The position numbers and the translations under genes are program-made. Below, piece by piece: positions 16,718-26,774 of a DNA stretch of 64,000 nt (position 1 is its first letter; each line of letters begins with the position of its first letter). Under the pieces are notes generated by a model. The model was given only the letters and a program-made list of their open reading frames with translations. It did no database searches and was not told the origin of the DNA. The DNA comes from an uncultured Clostridia bacterium (GTDB lineage Bacteria; Bacillota; Clostridia; Christensenellales; Borkfalkiaceae): NCBI GenBank assembly GCA_937912025.1, contig CALDOZ010000026.1, forward strand, positions 1 to 64,000, given 5' to 3'.

Positions 16718-18022
16718 CTAATTTTTATAATAATTTATAAATTCATTACACAAATCGCCTGCGCCTAAAATAAATATTGCCGAATAATCGCTATAATTAT
16801 TTATTAAATTATTAATTAAATAATTAAAGTTATCAAAATATTTAGCGTTTAGTTTTTTTGCTAAATATTCGCTACTACCTAAATAGTCGTAACTTTCACG
16901 CGCTGGATACGTTTTATAAAAAACGACGTCTTCCCCACTAAAAACATTAATAAAGTCGTTTAATAATATTTTTGTTCGTGAATATGTATGAGGCTCGAAA
17001 ATATACAAAATTTTTCCTTTAATATGAATTTTTGACGTTTCAATTAAAGATTTTATTTCAGTTGGATGATGGCAATAATCACAATAAAAGTCAACGTTGT
17101 TTACCCTTTTTAAAAATTCAAACCTACGTTTTACTCCATTAAAATTTTCAAGCGCGCATTTTATTGATAGTACTGAAATTCCGTTTAAATAACAAACTAC
17201 CGCGCTAGCAAGAGCGTTATATACGTTATAAAAGCCAACTATATTTAATGTAATTGTTGTTAAATATTCATTATTATAAATAAAGTCAAAAGTATATTTA
17301 CCATTATTTTGTTTTAAATTTTTAGCCATAAAATTTGCATTATTTTTAATACCAAAAGTAATTACACTTTCCAACTTACTTAAAAACTTATCGTCTGCAT
17401 TTACAATTTTTGTATAGGCTTTATTTAAAAAAACTTCAAAATAATTTTTTAGTTCGTTAATATCTTTATAACAGTCTAAGTGGTCGGAGTCTACGTTTAA
17501 AACAACGGCGTTACTTACGCTTACGTTTAAAATATTCTTTTTGTATTCGCAAATTTCGGTAATAAAATTCTTATTATTTAAGTCGGTATATAAATTGCCA
17601 AAATAACCGTCCTCCCCACCAATATGAGCAGTAAAACTTTCGCCTTGTTGTTTGAAAATATGCGCAATCATTGACGTTGTCGTTGTTTTACCGTGGCTAC
17701 CTGCTACGCCTATCGAATTTTTAAAACTTTTTATAATTTCGTTTAAAAATTCTACTCTTGTATACACGACTTTATTTAGTTTAATTGCAAGACTAAGTTC
17801 TTCATTTTCTTTTTTTATTGCCGACGTATAAACTACAATATCACTATCGCTAACCGCGTCTAAATTTTTACCTATATATGTTTTTATATTTTTATTTTCA
17901 AGTTCAAGTAAAGTTTCACTAAATTTCTCATCGCTACCCAAAACGTCAAAACCTTTAAGTTTAAGATATTTTGCTAAAGCACTCATACTTATTCCGCCAA
18001 TACCAATAAAATAAATTTTCAT
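16718..18022 (-). CDS. murC: UDP-N-acetylmuramate-L-alanine ligase
   Basis: A 434-residue Mur ligase adding the first stem residue (L-Ala) to UDP-MurNAc. The N-terminal Rossmann motif is MKIYFIGIGGISMSALA, the ATP loop is GSHGKTTTTSMIA, and FEPHTYSRT is present in the C-terminal domain. The start is set at the ATG at 18020-18022, which matches the family N-terminus and has GGGG 4 bases upstream; the in-frame ATG at 18043 would add MLYFWGY without support. It is separated from the dcw cluster by the oppositely oriented spoVG. Confidence 0.95.
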   Translation of the reverse strand: MKIYFIGIGGISMSALAKYLKLKGFDVLGSDEKFSETLLELENKNIKTYIGKNLDAVSDSDIVVYTSAIKKENEELSLAIKLNKVVYTRVEFLNEIIKSFKNSIGVAGSHGKTTTTSMIAHIFKQQGESFTAHIGGEDGYFGNLYTDLNNKNFITEICEYKKNILNVSVSNAVVLNVDSDHLDCYKDINELKNYFEVFLNKAYTKIVNADDKFLSKLESVITFGIKNNANFMAKNLKQNNGKYTFDFIYNNEYLTTITLNIVGFYNVYNALASAVVCYLNGISVLSIKCALENFNGVKRRFEFLKRVNNVDFYCDYCHHPTEIKSLIETSKIHIKGKILYIFEPHTYSRTKILLNDFINVFSGEDVVFYKTYPARESYDYLGSSEYLAKKLNAKYFDNFNYLINNLINNYSDYSAIFILGAGDLCNEFINYYKN

Positions 18023-18161
18023 ATAACCCCAAAAATACAGCAATATAATTTTTAAAAACTTATATTTATAAGGTATTTTATGAAAATTTTTCTAAAAAAT
18101 TGCAAAAAATGTTAAAAATTTATCAAATTTGCCAATTTTTTTTCATTTTCCTATTGAATTT

Positions 18162-18189
18162 TTGAACATTCTATTGTAAAATGTATATA
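18162..18189 (+). promoter_or_regulatory. Probable spoVG promoter
   Basis: TTGAAC (18162-18167), 16-base spacer, TATATA (18184-18189) upstream of spoVG. In Bacillus spoVG is sigma-H dependent; no sigma-H consensus was recognised here. Confidence 0.5.
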
Positions 18190-18236
18190 TAAGTTTAAGT
18201 TTTATTTAAACAAAAATGATAAGGGGTATAAAAAAA

Positions 18237-18503
18237 GTGAAGATTTCAGATGTAAGAGTACGTTTAGTACAAAAAGAAGACAGTAAGCTTAAGGCTGTAG
18301 CGTCAATTACTATTGACGAATGTTTTGTTGTGCATGACATTAAAATTATTGAAGGTCAAGAAGGTTATTTTATTGCTATGCCAAGCAGAAAAACTAGCGA
18401 AGGTGAATATAAAGACATTGTTCACCCTATCAACACCGAAACAAGAGAGCAAATCATTAAACTTGTTATCGACGCTTTTGACGCTGAAAAAGCAAAAGCC
18501 TAA
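18237..18503 (+). CDS. spoVG: SpoVG, RNA-binding regulator
   Basis: An 88-residue Spo[11 protein letters not shown] opening, then [18 protein letters not shown] and [11 protein letters not shown], followed by the basic, helical end. SpoVG binds RNA and DNA and tunes septation, sporulation and other pathways in Firmicutes; it also occurs in non-sporulating species. I choose the GTG at 18237-18239: AAGGGG (18221-18226) lies 10 bases upstream and family members begin MKISDVR. The ATG at 18216 has no ribosome binding site and would add seven atypical residues. Single gene with its own terminator. Confidence 0.95.
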   Translation: MKISDVRVRLVQKEDSKLKAVASITIDECFVVHDIKIIEGQEGYFIAMPSRKTSEGEYKDIVHPINTETREQIIKLVIDAFDAEKAKA

Positions 18504-18513
18504 AAATATATTT

Positions 18514-18541
18514 AAGCACGGCGTAGTAGCCGTGCTTTTTT
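18514..18541 (+). terminator. Intrinsic terminator after spoVG
   Basis: AAGCACGGC paired with GCCGTGCTT around a 6-base loop, then a T-run. Confidence 0.9.
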
Positions 18542-18591
18542 AGTCCCCTTATTTTATTAGCATTAAATAACTATATAAAATTTTACACAAA

Positions 18592-18620
18592 AAATCTCAC
18601 CAAATTTAGTGGTGAGATTT
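18592..18620 (-). terminator. Intrinsic terminator after ftsZ
   Basis: AAATCTCACC paired with GGTGAGATTT; the minus strand continues into T-rich sequence. It ends the whole mraZ-to-ftsZ run. Confidence 0.85.
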
Positions 18621-18625
18621 TTATA

Positions 18626-19870
18626 TTATTTTTTTCTAAATAATTTTTTAATAAATGGTGGGAAGTTGTCTTTAACTTCAGTCGTTGTAGTTTCGTTAGT
18701 AGTGGTAGTAGTCGTAGTAGTTGCAACCGTTGTTGGTTGAACAACAGGTTTAACGTTTACGTCAGTTTCCGTAACAACGGGTTTAGTAGTGTCAACCGTA
18801 GTAACAGGCGTTACAGGATTTACTATACTATTATAAACTTGACGAGTATTTGAGTTAACCGAAGAGTTAACGTCAACGCGACCATTAACGTCGGCAAAAC
18901 CGGTAGCAATTATCGTAATAACAACTTCATCTTTAAGTTCAGGTAAAGTATTTGCGCCGAAAATGATATTTGCTGAATAATCAACTACGCTATGAATTAA
19001 CGTTGCCGCTTCGTTTACTTCACCAATAGACATATTAGGATCACCCGTAATGTTTAAAATAATACCACGCGCGCCTTCAATAGTAGTTTCAAGCATAGGC
19101 GACGAGATTGCTTGACGTACCGCCTCAACAATTCTGTTATCCCCTTTTGCTTTACCAATACCCATGTGAGCAAGACCTTGACCTTGAATAATAGTTCTAA
19201 CGTCGGCAAAGTCAAGATTGATAAGCGCAGGAACTGTGATAAGGTCTGAAATACCACAAATAGCGTGTTTTAAATTATCGTCAGCACGGCGAAGCGCTTC
19301 TGTCATAGGAGTATTTTTTGGAAGTGAATCTAAAAGTTTATCGTTAGGAATAACTATTAAAGTATCAACGAATTTAGCAAGGTTTGCTATACCCTTTTTA
19401 GCGTTTTCTTCACGTTTTTTACCTTCGTACGAGAACGGCTTAGAAACAACGGCAACGGTTACGCAACCTTTTTCTTTTGCTATTTTAGCAAGTACGGGAG
19501 CAGCGCCCGTACCGGTACCGCCACCCATTCCGGCGGTTATAAATAATAAATTAACGCCTTCAACAATCTTTTCAAGTTCGTCGCGACTTTCTTCAGCGGC
19601 TTTTTCGCCAAGTTCAGGATACGAACCTGCGCCAAGACCTTTAGTTACTTCTTTACCTATTTGAATGCGGTTTTTAAGGTCTGCTTTTGATAACATTAAC
19701 GACTGAACGTCAGTATTAACGGCAACGAATTCCGCGCTTTTAATGCCCGCTTCAATCATTCTATTGATAGCGTTGTTACCAGCGCCACCAACGCCGACAA
19801 CTTTAATTTTACAAATATTAAGATTGTTTTCACCATTTAAATTAAACGTTTGTAAATCGCCTTCGTACAT
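18626..19870 (-). CDS. ftsZ: Cell division protein FtsZ
   Basis: The tubulin-like GTPase that forms the cytokinetic ring. The GTP-binding signature GMGGGTGTGAAP spans residues 114-125, and the synergy-loop region (NLDFADVRTIIQ) is intact. The globular core ends near residue 325. A roughly 75-residue linker follows, extraordinarily rich in Thr and Val (TTTTTTTTNETTTTEV), then the conserved C-terminal peptide FPPFIKKLFRKK that binds FtsA and SepF-type partners. The start ATG has AGGAGG 4 bases upstream. It lies 8 bases after ftsA and ends at the terminator at 18592-18620. Confidence 0.98.
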   Translation of the reverse strand: MYEGDLQTFNLNGENNLNICKIKVVGVGGAGNNAINRMIEAGIKSAEFVAVNTDVQSLMLSKADLKNRIQIGKEVTKGLGAGSYPELGEKAAEESRDELEKIVEGVNLLFITAGMGGGTGTGAAPVLAKIAKEKGCVTVAVVSKPFSYEGKKREENAKKGIANLAKFVDTLIVIPNDKLLDSLPKNTPMTEALRRADDNLKHAICGISDLITVPALINLDFADVRTIIQGQGLAHMGIGKAKGDNRIVEAVRQAISSPMLETTIEGARGIILNITGDPNMSIGEVNEAATLIHSVVDYSANIIFGANTLPELKDEVVITIIATGFADVNGRVDVNSSVNSNTRQVYNSIVNPVTPVTTVDTTKPVVTETDVNVKPVVQPTTVATTTTTTTTNETTTTEVKDNFPPFIKKLFRKK

Positions 19871-19878
19871 AAGTCCTC

Positions 19879-21021
19879 CTATACGTTAAAAAAGATTTTA
19901 TCATTTTTATATTTTAAAGCAATGCTAAGTAGTGATATTTTTGAACTTTCACTTGGTTTATTGTAATGCGGAATTTTTGGCATTACGGTAAGCGGATAAG
20001 AATTTAAGCGTGAAGAAACGTATTCAACTGCGCCACGCATATAACAAATACCGCCACCTGTGAAATAAACTTCAACGTCACTTGGGATTTTTAAGGTGCA
20101 TTTGCTAAGTTCTTTATCAATACCCTCTGATAGTTCGTCTAAAAATTTACGAGCAACGTCGTTTACTTGGTTTCTAGAAAAAGAAAACTCGTCTTCAAAC
20201 CTGTCGGTAATAACGTAGGTTGCAGTTGAATTATCACGCAAGCCCAAGTTGATTTTTTGTTTTAACACTTCAGAAACGGCAAAATCACACTCTAATTCTT
20301 GCATTAAGTACGCCGATATTACACCACCGCCTAGCGCTACTGCCGAGTTATACAATAACCCGTTACCGCAAGAAATTGAAATTGAAGAAGTTGTATAGCC
20401 AACGTCAATTAAAATACGGCAAACGTCTTTACTATCACCATCAAAAAGATACAAGTTTTCAGCAAGGTCAATAGAAAGATATTTAACTACTTTTACGTTT
20501 AAGTTTTTAAGTACACCGCCAACCATTTCAACAAAATAGTTTGAAGCAAAAACGTAAGAAAGTCTACCAGCGAGCGAATTTGAAGTAAACCCTATTGGAT
20601 TATGCATTTTTACGTTACCTAAAACGTAATAAACTGCCGAACGGTTTACTAGCGTATATCCTTCGTCCATAGCCTCGTACCCCAATGAAAATAACGTTTC
20701 AACGTCACTTTCAGTTATCTTTTTCACTTTACTAAAAGTAATTTTATAATTTTTCGATACCGTTTTAGTAAATTCACCTGGAACGCTTACGAAGACTTCA
20801 GAAATAGAGCTTATGTCGTTATTATCGATAAGTTTTTTAAACAAACCGTTAACGACGTTTTCAAATTCTTTAACGTCAGTAAACTCACCGTCAAAAAAAG
20901 TATAATATTTTTGGCTTTCTTTGGCTCTAAAAGTAAACGTGCCGTTTACACTTTGTTCACCAACGAAAAGCGATATGTATGACGAGCCGATGTCAAGTAC
21001 GGCAATAGAATTTTTAAACAT
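19879..21021 (-). CDS. ftsA: Cell division protein FtsA
   Basis: A 380-residue actin-like ATPase that tethers FtsZ to the membrane. Phosphate-1 motif AVLDIGSSYISLFVG begins near residue 6, phosphate-2 LIDVGYTTSSISI is mid-protein and the adenosine motif FTGGGICYMRGAVEYV lies near the end. The final residues (LLSIALKYKNDKIFFNV) take the place of the amphipathic membrane helix, but look less amphipathic than usual. The start is the ATG at 21019-21021 with GGAG 6 bases upstream; the longer in-frame ATG at 21078 adds a hydrophobic stretch with no ribosome binding site. Confidence 0.95.
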   Translation of the reverse strand: MFKNSIAVLDIGSSYISLFVGEQSVNGTFTFRAKESQKYYTFFDGEFTDVKEFENVVNGLFKKLIDNNDISSISEVFVSVPGEFTKTVSKNYKITFSKVKKITESDVETLFSLGYEAMDEGYTLVNRSAVYYVLGNVKMHNPIGFTSNSLAGRLSYVFASNYFVEMVGGVLKNLNVKVVKYLSIDLAENLYLFDGDSKDVCRILIDVGYTTSSISISCGNGLLYNSAVALGGGVISAYLMQELECDFAVSEVLKQKINLGLRDNSTATYVITDRFEDEFSFSRNQVNDVARKFLDELSEGIDKELSKCTLKIPSDVEVYFTGGGICYMRGAVEYVSSRLNSYPLTVMPKIPHYNKPSESSKISLLSIALKYKNDKIFFNV

Positions 21022-21175
21022 ATAAACTCCAAATTTATTACTTACATATATGTTAATACAAAGCAGTAAAAATGTCAAGATAATAGCGCTTTTACTTTAG
21101 TAAAATGATTACTTTTTTACGCTAAAAAACGGTAAATTATTAACGCTAATACTTGTCCATATAAAAAATTTTAAA

Positions 21176-21946
21176 TTAAGATATTATAAAATCACCCGTG
21201 CCAGCGCTTACTGATACAGTATACTCGCCAACGCTTTTGTTGCTAAGCGAAAGGTAATAATCGTAGGCAAAAGAAAGTTTATCGTTAGTTTTTAAAGGAG
21301 CGTTATCAATCGTTATAATAACGCCTTCTTTCATTTTCAAAATTAATTGTCTATTATAAAACCCACTTTCTTTTACTTTTACTTCGATTTCATTAATATC
21401 GCTACGAATATTTTCAAAAAAATCAACTGCCGACGTTAAATATTCTTGCGACGCCTTGTCGTTTAACATAAACGCTTTACCTACTTTTAAAGCGTCAATA
21501 GAATAATCGCTAACGTTAAAAGTTAATAAAATATTATTATTACCGTCTACGTTATTTGTGTTTTGAGATTTTTTGTTTACGCAATAAAACTCGTCGTCTA
21601 AAACGTAAAAGTCACTATCTACTTTAACAGCAAAAACTTCTTTACGCTCTTTAATTTTAACGTAAAGTTGGTTAGGCATATTTTTTGTAACTTCTTCAAC
21701 GTCGATATAATATGATTTATTTTCGATATCTTCTTCAATCTTACTCGTATCTAAAAACACGAGATTTTTGTCTTTATACTCTTTTAGATAATTTTCAGTA
21801 ATTTCTTTTACTTTTTGCGGTGAACCGTCAACGGTAACGGCGGTAAGAGATATATCCGCCACCCTATATAAAGCAAAAAAACATATTACGGTAACCGTTA
21901 CGAAAAATAAACACGTTACTAAAATAAGCAATCTTTTGTACTTCAT
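21176..21946 (-). CDS. ftsQ: Cell division protein FtsQ/DivIB
   Basis: A 256-residue bitopic membrane protein of the divisome core that, with FtsL and FtsB, regulates the septal peptidoglycan synthase. A short basic cytoplasmic start (MKYKR) precedes one membrane span (about 6-28). A POTRA domain follows (about 30-110: strand TAVTVDG, then LVFLDTSKIEEDIE and VEEVTKNMPNQLYVKIKERK), then the beta domain. Its start overlaps the murA stop by one base. Confidence 0.88.
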   Translation of the reverse strand: MKYKRLLILVTCLFFVTVTVICFFALYRVADISLTAVTVDGSPQKVKEITENYLKEYKDKNLVFLDTSKIEEDIENKSYYIDVEEVTKNMPNQLYVKIKERKEVFAVKVDSDFYVLDDEFYCVNKKSQNTNNVDGNNNILLTFNVSDYSIDALKVGKAFMLNDKASQEYLTSAVDFFENIRSDINEIEVKVKESGFYNRQLILKMKEGVIITIDNAPLKTNDKLSFAYDYYLSLSNKSVGEYTVSVSAGTGDFIIS

Positions 21947-23199
21947 TAAACCCTATAAACGTCTGCACCTAGTAAATGCAGTTTCTCCTCCAAATTATAA
22001 TAACCGCGATCAATAATCTCAGCATCGTCAACGACCGTTTGACCAAGCGCTTTTAAACCTGCTATTACCATAGCGACGCCACCGCGAAGGTCAAGCGCTT
22101 TTACGTTAGCGCCATATAAAACCCTTACGCCTTCAATAACCACCCTATTTTTTACTACGGTAATATCCGCGCCCATCTTTTTAAGTTCCTCAACTTGCGA
22201 AAACCTTGACGAAAAAACGCCTTCGTGAACTATCGTCATTCCGCTTAACGTTGTTGAGTATGCAACGATTGGCGATTGAAGGTCGGTTGGGTAACCGGGA
22301 TACGGAGCAGTTTTAATAAAACCTAGCGCATTACCAACACCCGTTGACTTTATATATATTTTATCATTATTTATACTTATTTTGCAAGCATTATTATAAA
22401 TTTTTTTAATTAACGCCACGTTATGCGAAAAAATGCAGTTTTTTATACAAATTTCTCCGCCTGTTGATAGGCATGCAAGTATGTAAGTGCCCGTTTCAAT
22501 CCTATCGGGAACGGGAGTAAAAACAATTCCGTTTGATTTTAACTTTTTAACGCCGTAAATTTCAATAACGTCTGAACCTGCGCCGTAAATCTCAGCGCCT
22601 ACGCGTCTTAAAAATTCGGCAAGATTAGAAATCTCAGGCTCTTTCGCGGCGTTTTTTATGACAGTTTTTCCATTTGCTACACTTGCTAACATCATTAAGT
22701 TTTCAGTTGCTCCAACGCTTTTAAATGGTAAGGTTATTTCGCAACCACTAACTTTATCAGCCTTAAAATACATAACGTCGCCCGTTGAGATTTCAACACC
22801 TAATTTCTCAAAACCCATTAAGTGAATGTCGATAGGTCTATCGCCTATATTACACCCACCCGATTTATACATTAACGCTTTATGAAATCGACCTATAAGC
22901 GGGCCAAGCATATAAACGGAGGCTCTTATTTGACTAGTTAGTTCGGGTGGAAGTTCGTAACTTGTAATAGACGTGCAATCTACCGTTAAACTGTTTCCGT
23001 TAAAATAGTACTTACCGCCTAGTGCCGAAACAATTTCAAGCATAACGGTAACGTCTTTAATTTTGTTGCAATTTAAAAAAGTTACCTTTCCTTCAACTAA
23101 AATACATGCCGAAATTAAAGGAAGCAAACTGTTTTTTGCGCTTTGTACCGTAATTTCACCGAATAATTTTTTTCCACCGCTTATAACAAATTTACTCAT
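21946..23199 (-). CDS. murA: UDP-N-acetylglucosamine 1-carboxyvinyltransferase
   Basis: A 417-residue enolpyruvyl transferase performing the first committed step of peptidoglycan synthesis (PEP onto UDP-GlcNAc). The N-terminal AKNSLLPLISACIL is present, and the catalytic Cys lies in SGGCNIGDRPIDIH, so fosfomycin sensitivity would be expected from this residue. EEP-type inverse alpha/beta barrel features continue to the end (LRGGVAMVIAGLKALGQT). Its place between ftsW and ftsQ follows the Gram-positive dcw order. Confidence 0.95.
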   Translation of the reverse strand: MSKFVISGGKKLFGEITVQSAKNSLLPLISACILVEGKVTFLNCNKIKDVTVMLEIVSALGGKYYFNGNSLTVDCTSITSYELPPELTSQIRASVYMLGPLIGRFHKALMYKSGGCNIGDRPIDIHLMGFEKLGVEISTGDVMYFKADKVSGCEITLPFKSVGATENLMMLASVANGKTVIKNAAKEPEISNLAEFLRRVGAEIYGAGSDVIEIYGVKKLKSNGIVFTPVPDRIETGTYILACLSTGGEICIKNCIFSHNVALIKKIYNNACKISINNDKIYIKSTGVGNALGFIKTAPYPGYPTDLQSPIVAYSTTLSGMTIVHEGVFSSRFSQVEELKKMGADITVVKNRVVIEGVRVLYGANVKALDLRGGVAMVIAGLKALGQTVVDDAEIIDRGYYNLEEKLHLLGADVYRV

Positions 23200-23359
23200 A
23201 AAGACCTCAATACTTATTTCAGTTTATGAGATTATTGTTTTTTTAGTTACTAATAGCGACTTTTTAAGTATAATTTATTGCTTTAATTAGGCTTATTTTT
23301 AACCTTTTATAACGATAGTTAAATCTTTTAAATTGACTATATGACACGCGATGATTTTA

Positions 23360-24469
23360 CTATATTACGTCACAATCTTTTGAAATGGAATGAAGTACGC
23401 CAAAAGCGCTCATAAAAACTATAAGCGACGTGTTTCCAGCACTTATTAGCGGAAGTGGTAAACCCGTTGGCGGAATACTTCCCGTTACCACTAAGGCGTT
23501 GACGGCAACTTGAATAGCGAATATAAAAGTAATGCCTATTGCAAGCAAGTACCCAAAAAAGTTTTTACAGCGTATTGCAATTTTAAAACCTTTATAAATA
23601 ACTATAAACATTACTAAAAACAGTATTAAAACCCCAAAAAAACCTAACTCCTCGCCTATTATAGAAAGTATAAAATCACTTTCTGCAAACGGTAAAAACC
23701 TATACTTTTGCCGAGAATTAAATAGTCCAACACCCCAAAAACCACCGCTACCTAAGGCGTATAAAGATTGAAGCAATTGATAACCTTCCCCTTTAGGCGA
23801 CGCCCACGGATTTATAAACGCCATTAGACGTTTTAATCTATAAGGCTCTGAAATTATAAGCACGGGAATAAGTAAAATTATAGGAATTATTATAATTAAA
23901 AAATGTTTGAATTTTACGCCCGCTCCAAACAACATTGCAAGCATTAACGCGCCTACACATACCGTTATACTCATATTTGGTTCAAGCATTATAAGTAAAC
24001 AAATACCGCCACCGACTGCTATTATAGGAAGTATTCCACTAAACTTACTAACGCGCTCAACTTTTTTACTAAAATATCCGGCTGTAAATAAAATAAAAGC
24101 AAATTTAGCAATTTCAGACGGCTGAATTGTAACGCTACCAACGCCTATCCACCTTTTAGCGCCGTAATTTTCTACGCCAAGCGGAGTAAATACTAAAACT
24201 AAAAGCGCCACCGCAATTATTAAAAACAAAACTCTAATTTTTAGTAGTTTTTTATAATCAAAGCAACTAAAAAATATCATTCCAACAAGCCCAAGCAAAA
24301 ACCCAATCGCTTGCTTTTTTAGATAGTAAAACTCATCTCCGTACGTCAATTTACAAAAGTATGACGACGCTGAATATATCATTACCATTCCAAATACCGC
24401 AATAAATATTATTAGTAATAAAATAACCGCGTCGCCACGTTTTTTATTAAAGAGTGGTTGCAATTTCAA
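23360..24469 (-). CDS. ftsW: Septal peptidoglycan polymerase FtsW (SEDS family)
   Basis: An approximately 369-residue SEDS glycosyltransferase with about ten membrane spans. Family motifs: PSEIAKFAFILF, ESDFILSIIGEELGF and TGLPLPLISAGNTSLI. It polymerises lipid II with the class B PBP encoded upstream. The start is chosen as the TTG at 24467-24469, inside the murD end, because AAAGGGGAG lies about 9 bases before it; the ATG at 24559 would translate 30 residues that are clearly murD in another frame. SpoVE is a close paralogue, but the position in the dcw cluster favours FtsW. Confidence 0.92.
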   Translation of the reverse strand: MKLQPLFNKKRGDAVILLLIIFIAVFGMVMIYSASSYFCKLTYGDEFYYLKKQAIGFLLGLVGMIFFSCFDYKKLLKIRVLFLIIAVALLVLVFTPLGVENYGAKRWIGVGSVTIQPSEIAKFAFILFTAGYFSKKVERVSKFSGILPIIAVGGGICLLIMLEPNMSITVCVGALMLAMLFGAGVKFKHFLIIIIPIILLIPVLIISEPYRLKRLMAFINPWASPKGEGYQLLQSLYALGSGGFWGVGLFNSRQKYRFLPFAESDFILSIIGEELGFFGVLILFLVMFIVIYKGFKIAIRCKNFFGYLLAIGITFIFAIQVAVNALVVTGSIPPTGLPLPLISAGNTSLIVFMSAFGVLHSISKDCDVI

Positions 24470-25790
24470 TAAATCTTTCTCCCCTTTCTTCATAGCCCGA
24501 AAACTCGTCAAAACTTGACGTTGACGGTGAAAGTAAAACGTTCCAACCGCTTTTAGCAAGCCTATACGCCACTTTTATTGATAGTTCGAAGTCTTTTATA
24601 ACCGACACTTCTCCAACCCCTTCTTTCATAGCGTAGTCAAACATTTTATTAGCGCTTGCGCCTGTTAGTACGACTTTTTTAATATTTTCAGTTTTCTTAA
24701 TTTCTTTCATTAAGTCGGTATAGTCAAGACCTTTATCAAAACCGCCAAGTATTAAAACGGTAGGTTTTTTCATTGTTGAAATGGCTTTAAGCGTTGCGTC
24801 AACGTTAGTTGCCTTAGAATCGTTATAAAAGGCAATTCCCTCTTTTTCAGTTACAAGTTGAATTCTGTGTTTTACGCCTTTAAAACTTTTAAGACCTTGC
24901 TTGATTTCTTCATTAGTTAACCCAAAAAGTTTTAAAACGCAAATTGACGCCAAAGTATCGGAAAGGTTATGCTCGCCGTCTAAATTAATTTCGCTGGACT
25001 TTATAATTTCTTCGTCATCGTAATACAAAATGTCGTTACTTAAATAAGCGCCGTCTACTTTTTCTTTAGTAGAAAACCAAATTACGCTACCTTTAGTTTT
25101 GTTATCAAGTTCTCTAACGGACAAATCGTCGTAATTAAGCACGGCAAACTCGCTTTCACGCAAGTTAAGCAAAATCTTACTTTTAACGTAGACGTAATTT
25201 TCCATTGTATAATGACGGTTTAAGTGGTCTGGCGTTATATTTAAAATGCACGCTATATGACAATAAAACCGCGCGATAGTTTCAAGTTGAAAACTTGAAA
25301 TTTCACTAACTACTATGGTATCTTCGCTAATTTCGTTTACTTTGCTTGTTAACGGCGTACCAATATTGCCAACGAGCGTATTTTTTATTTTGTTTTCACT
25401 TAAAACGTGAGAAATTATCGAGCATACCGACGTTTTTCCGTTAGTACCCGTAACCCCAACGATAGGCGCGGTAATAAAGTACGAGCCAAGTTCAAGTTCG
25501 CCGATAATTCTTTTGCCAAGTTCTCTAAACTTAATAGCGATTGGGTTATCGATAGGAACGGCAGGACTTAACACTAAAACGTCGCATTTTTCAACGACTT
25601 CGTTAATATCCAGCGCTTTTTTAGCGCCAAGAGCGACCAATTCTTCTTGATTTTTTATTACGACGTCTGACTTAGAGTCGTCGTAAACGTAAACTTCTGC
25701 GCCTTTTGAAAGCAAAAGTTTTGTTGCGGATACACCGCTTCTTTTAAGACCTACAACTAAAAATGACATAAGTTTATAATACATACTCAC
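24447..25790 (-). CDS. murD: UDP-N-acetylmuramoylalanine-D-glutamate ligase
   Basis: A 447-residue Mur ligase adding D-Glu to UDP-MurNAc-L-Ala. FLVVGLKRSGVSATKLL forms the UDP-binding Rossmann domain, GVTGTNGKTSVCSIISH the ATP loop, and FYNDSKATNVDAT the central signature. The start is ambiguous: GTG at 25790 follows the mraY stop directly, while ATG codons at 25784 and 25769 (MSFLVVG) are alternatives; the last gives the most typical N-terminus. The D-Glu it uses would come from MurI encoded at 32084-32869. Confidence 0.95.
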   Translation of the reverse strand: MSMYYKLMSFLVVGLKRSGVSATKLLLSKGAEVYVYDDSKSDVVIKNQEELVALGAKKALDINEVVEKCDVLVLSPAVPIDNPIAIKFRELGKRIIGELELGSYFITAPIVGVTGTNGKTSVCSIISHVLSENKIKNTLVGNIGTPLTSKVNEISEDTIVVSEISSFQLETIARFYCHIACILNITPDHLNRHYTMENYVYVKSKILLNLRESEFAVLNYDDLSVRELDNKTKGSVIWFSTKEKVDGAYLSNDILYYDDEEIIKSSEINLDGEHNLSDTLASICVLKLFGLTNEEIKQGLKSFKGVKHRIQLVTEKEGIAFYNDSKATNVDATLKAISTMKKPTVLILGGFDKGLDYTDLMKEIKKTENIKKVVLTGASANKMFDYAMKEGVGEVSVIKDFELSIKVAYRLAKSGWNVLLSPSTSSFDEFSGYEERGERFIEIATTL

Positions 25791-26774
25791 CTACAAAGCG
25801 CATATAATTATTACCGTTGAAATTATTGCGGTAATTAGCGCGTAACAATATGAAATCTTTGCTTCGCTGTATCCTTTGTGCTGAAAATGATGATGAATGG
25901 GCGCCATTAAAAACACCCTCTTTTTCGTTCTTTTAAAATGCAGTACTTGAATAATAACTGATAATGCCGAAGTTACGAAAGTTGCGCCTAATATAGGTAT
26001 ATACAGCGTATTGCTCGTAAAAATTGATATAGACGCTATTGCGCCACCAATTGCAAGCGAACCGCAATCACCCATGAATATCGATGCTTTTTGAGTGTTA
26101 TAGGCTAAATATCCTATAAGCGCGCCAGCCATACATAAAGAAAATAAAATTAAGTTTTCATACTCTAAAATGTTGACGTAATAGTTTGAGTTTGTTGTAA
26201 TTTCGATATAAGTAAGTAGCGAAATTGCAATTAAATATATTATTGAAACAGATGAACAAAGTCCGTCAAGACCGTCAGTTAAATTTACTGAATTAACCGT
26301 TGCAATAAAGACTAAAACGTTCAAAATTACTGAAAAAAAGCCTATTTCTACTAAATTTTTTGTGAACGGAAGGTATATAGAAGTTATTCCGCTAAGTCTT
26401 GCCGAAACGCTAACTATAACGGCTATTGAAATTTGGAACAATATTTTTTGAAGGGGCGTTAAACCTTTATTGTTTTTAAACTTTATTTTTATAAAGTCGT
26501 CGATAAACCCAACTATTAAAAAAGCGATTGTAACCGAAATTGAAGTAACTGCAAGCGAGTTGTTTTGCTTAGAAAAAATTATAAATGAAATTACGCTTGA
26601 TAATACTATGAAAAGCCCACCCATCGTAGGCGTTCCTTCTTTATAGGAATGCTCTTTAACGTATGATAATATAGGTTGACCGACTTTTAATTTTTTTAGA
26701 AAAGGTATAAAAACCTTTGCTAAAATTAAACACGATAAAATTGATACTAAAACTGCCGATAAATACGTTTTCAA
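25791..26774 (-). CDS. mraY: Phospho-N-acetylmuramoyl-pentapeptide transferase
   Basis: A 327-residue polytopic membrane enzyme that makes lipid I by transferring phospho-MurNAc-pentapeptide to undecaprenyl phosphate. Ten membrane spans and the signatures NLTDGLDGL, FMGDCGSLAIGG and the HHHFQ loop (APIHHHFQHKGYSEAKI) are all present. It overlaps murE by 4 bases. No murF lies between murE and mraY, unlike in many bacteria. Confidence 0.96.
   Translation of the reverse strand: MKTYLSAVLVSILSCLILAKVFIPFLKKLKVGQPILSYVKEHSYKEGTPTMGGLFIVLSSVISFIIFSKQNNSLAVTSISVTIAFLIVGFIDDFIKIKFKNNKGLTPLQKILFQISIAVIVSVSARLSGITSIYLPFTKNLVEIGFFSVILNVLVFIATVNSVNLTDGLDGLCSSVSIIYLIAISLLTYIEITTNSNYYVNILEYENLILFSLCMAGALIGYLAYNTQKASIFMGDCGSLAIGGAIASISIFTSNTLYIPILGATFVTSALSVIIQVLHFKRTKKRVFLMAPIHHHFQHKGYSEAKISYCYALITAIISTVIIICAL

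Noticed and set aside
18040..18240. Longer SpoVG from the ATG at 18216
   Set aside because: A GTG with a well-spaced AAGGGG and the family-typical MKISDVR N-terminus is a better start.
18680..18830. GT-rich repeats in ftsZ as a microsatellite or CRISPR-like array
   Set aside because: They are codons for a Thr-rich linker with mixed third bases and no spacer structure.
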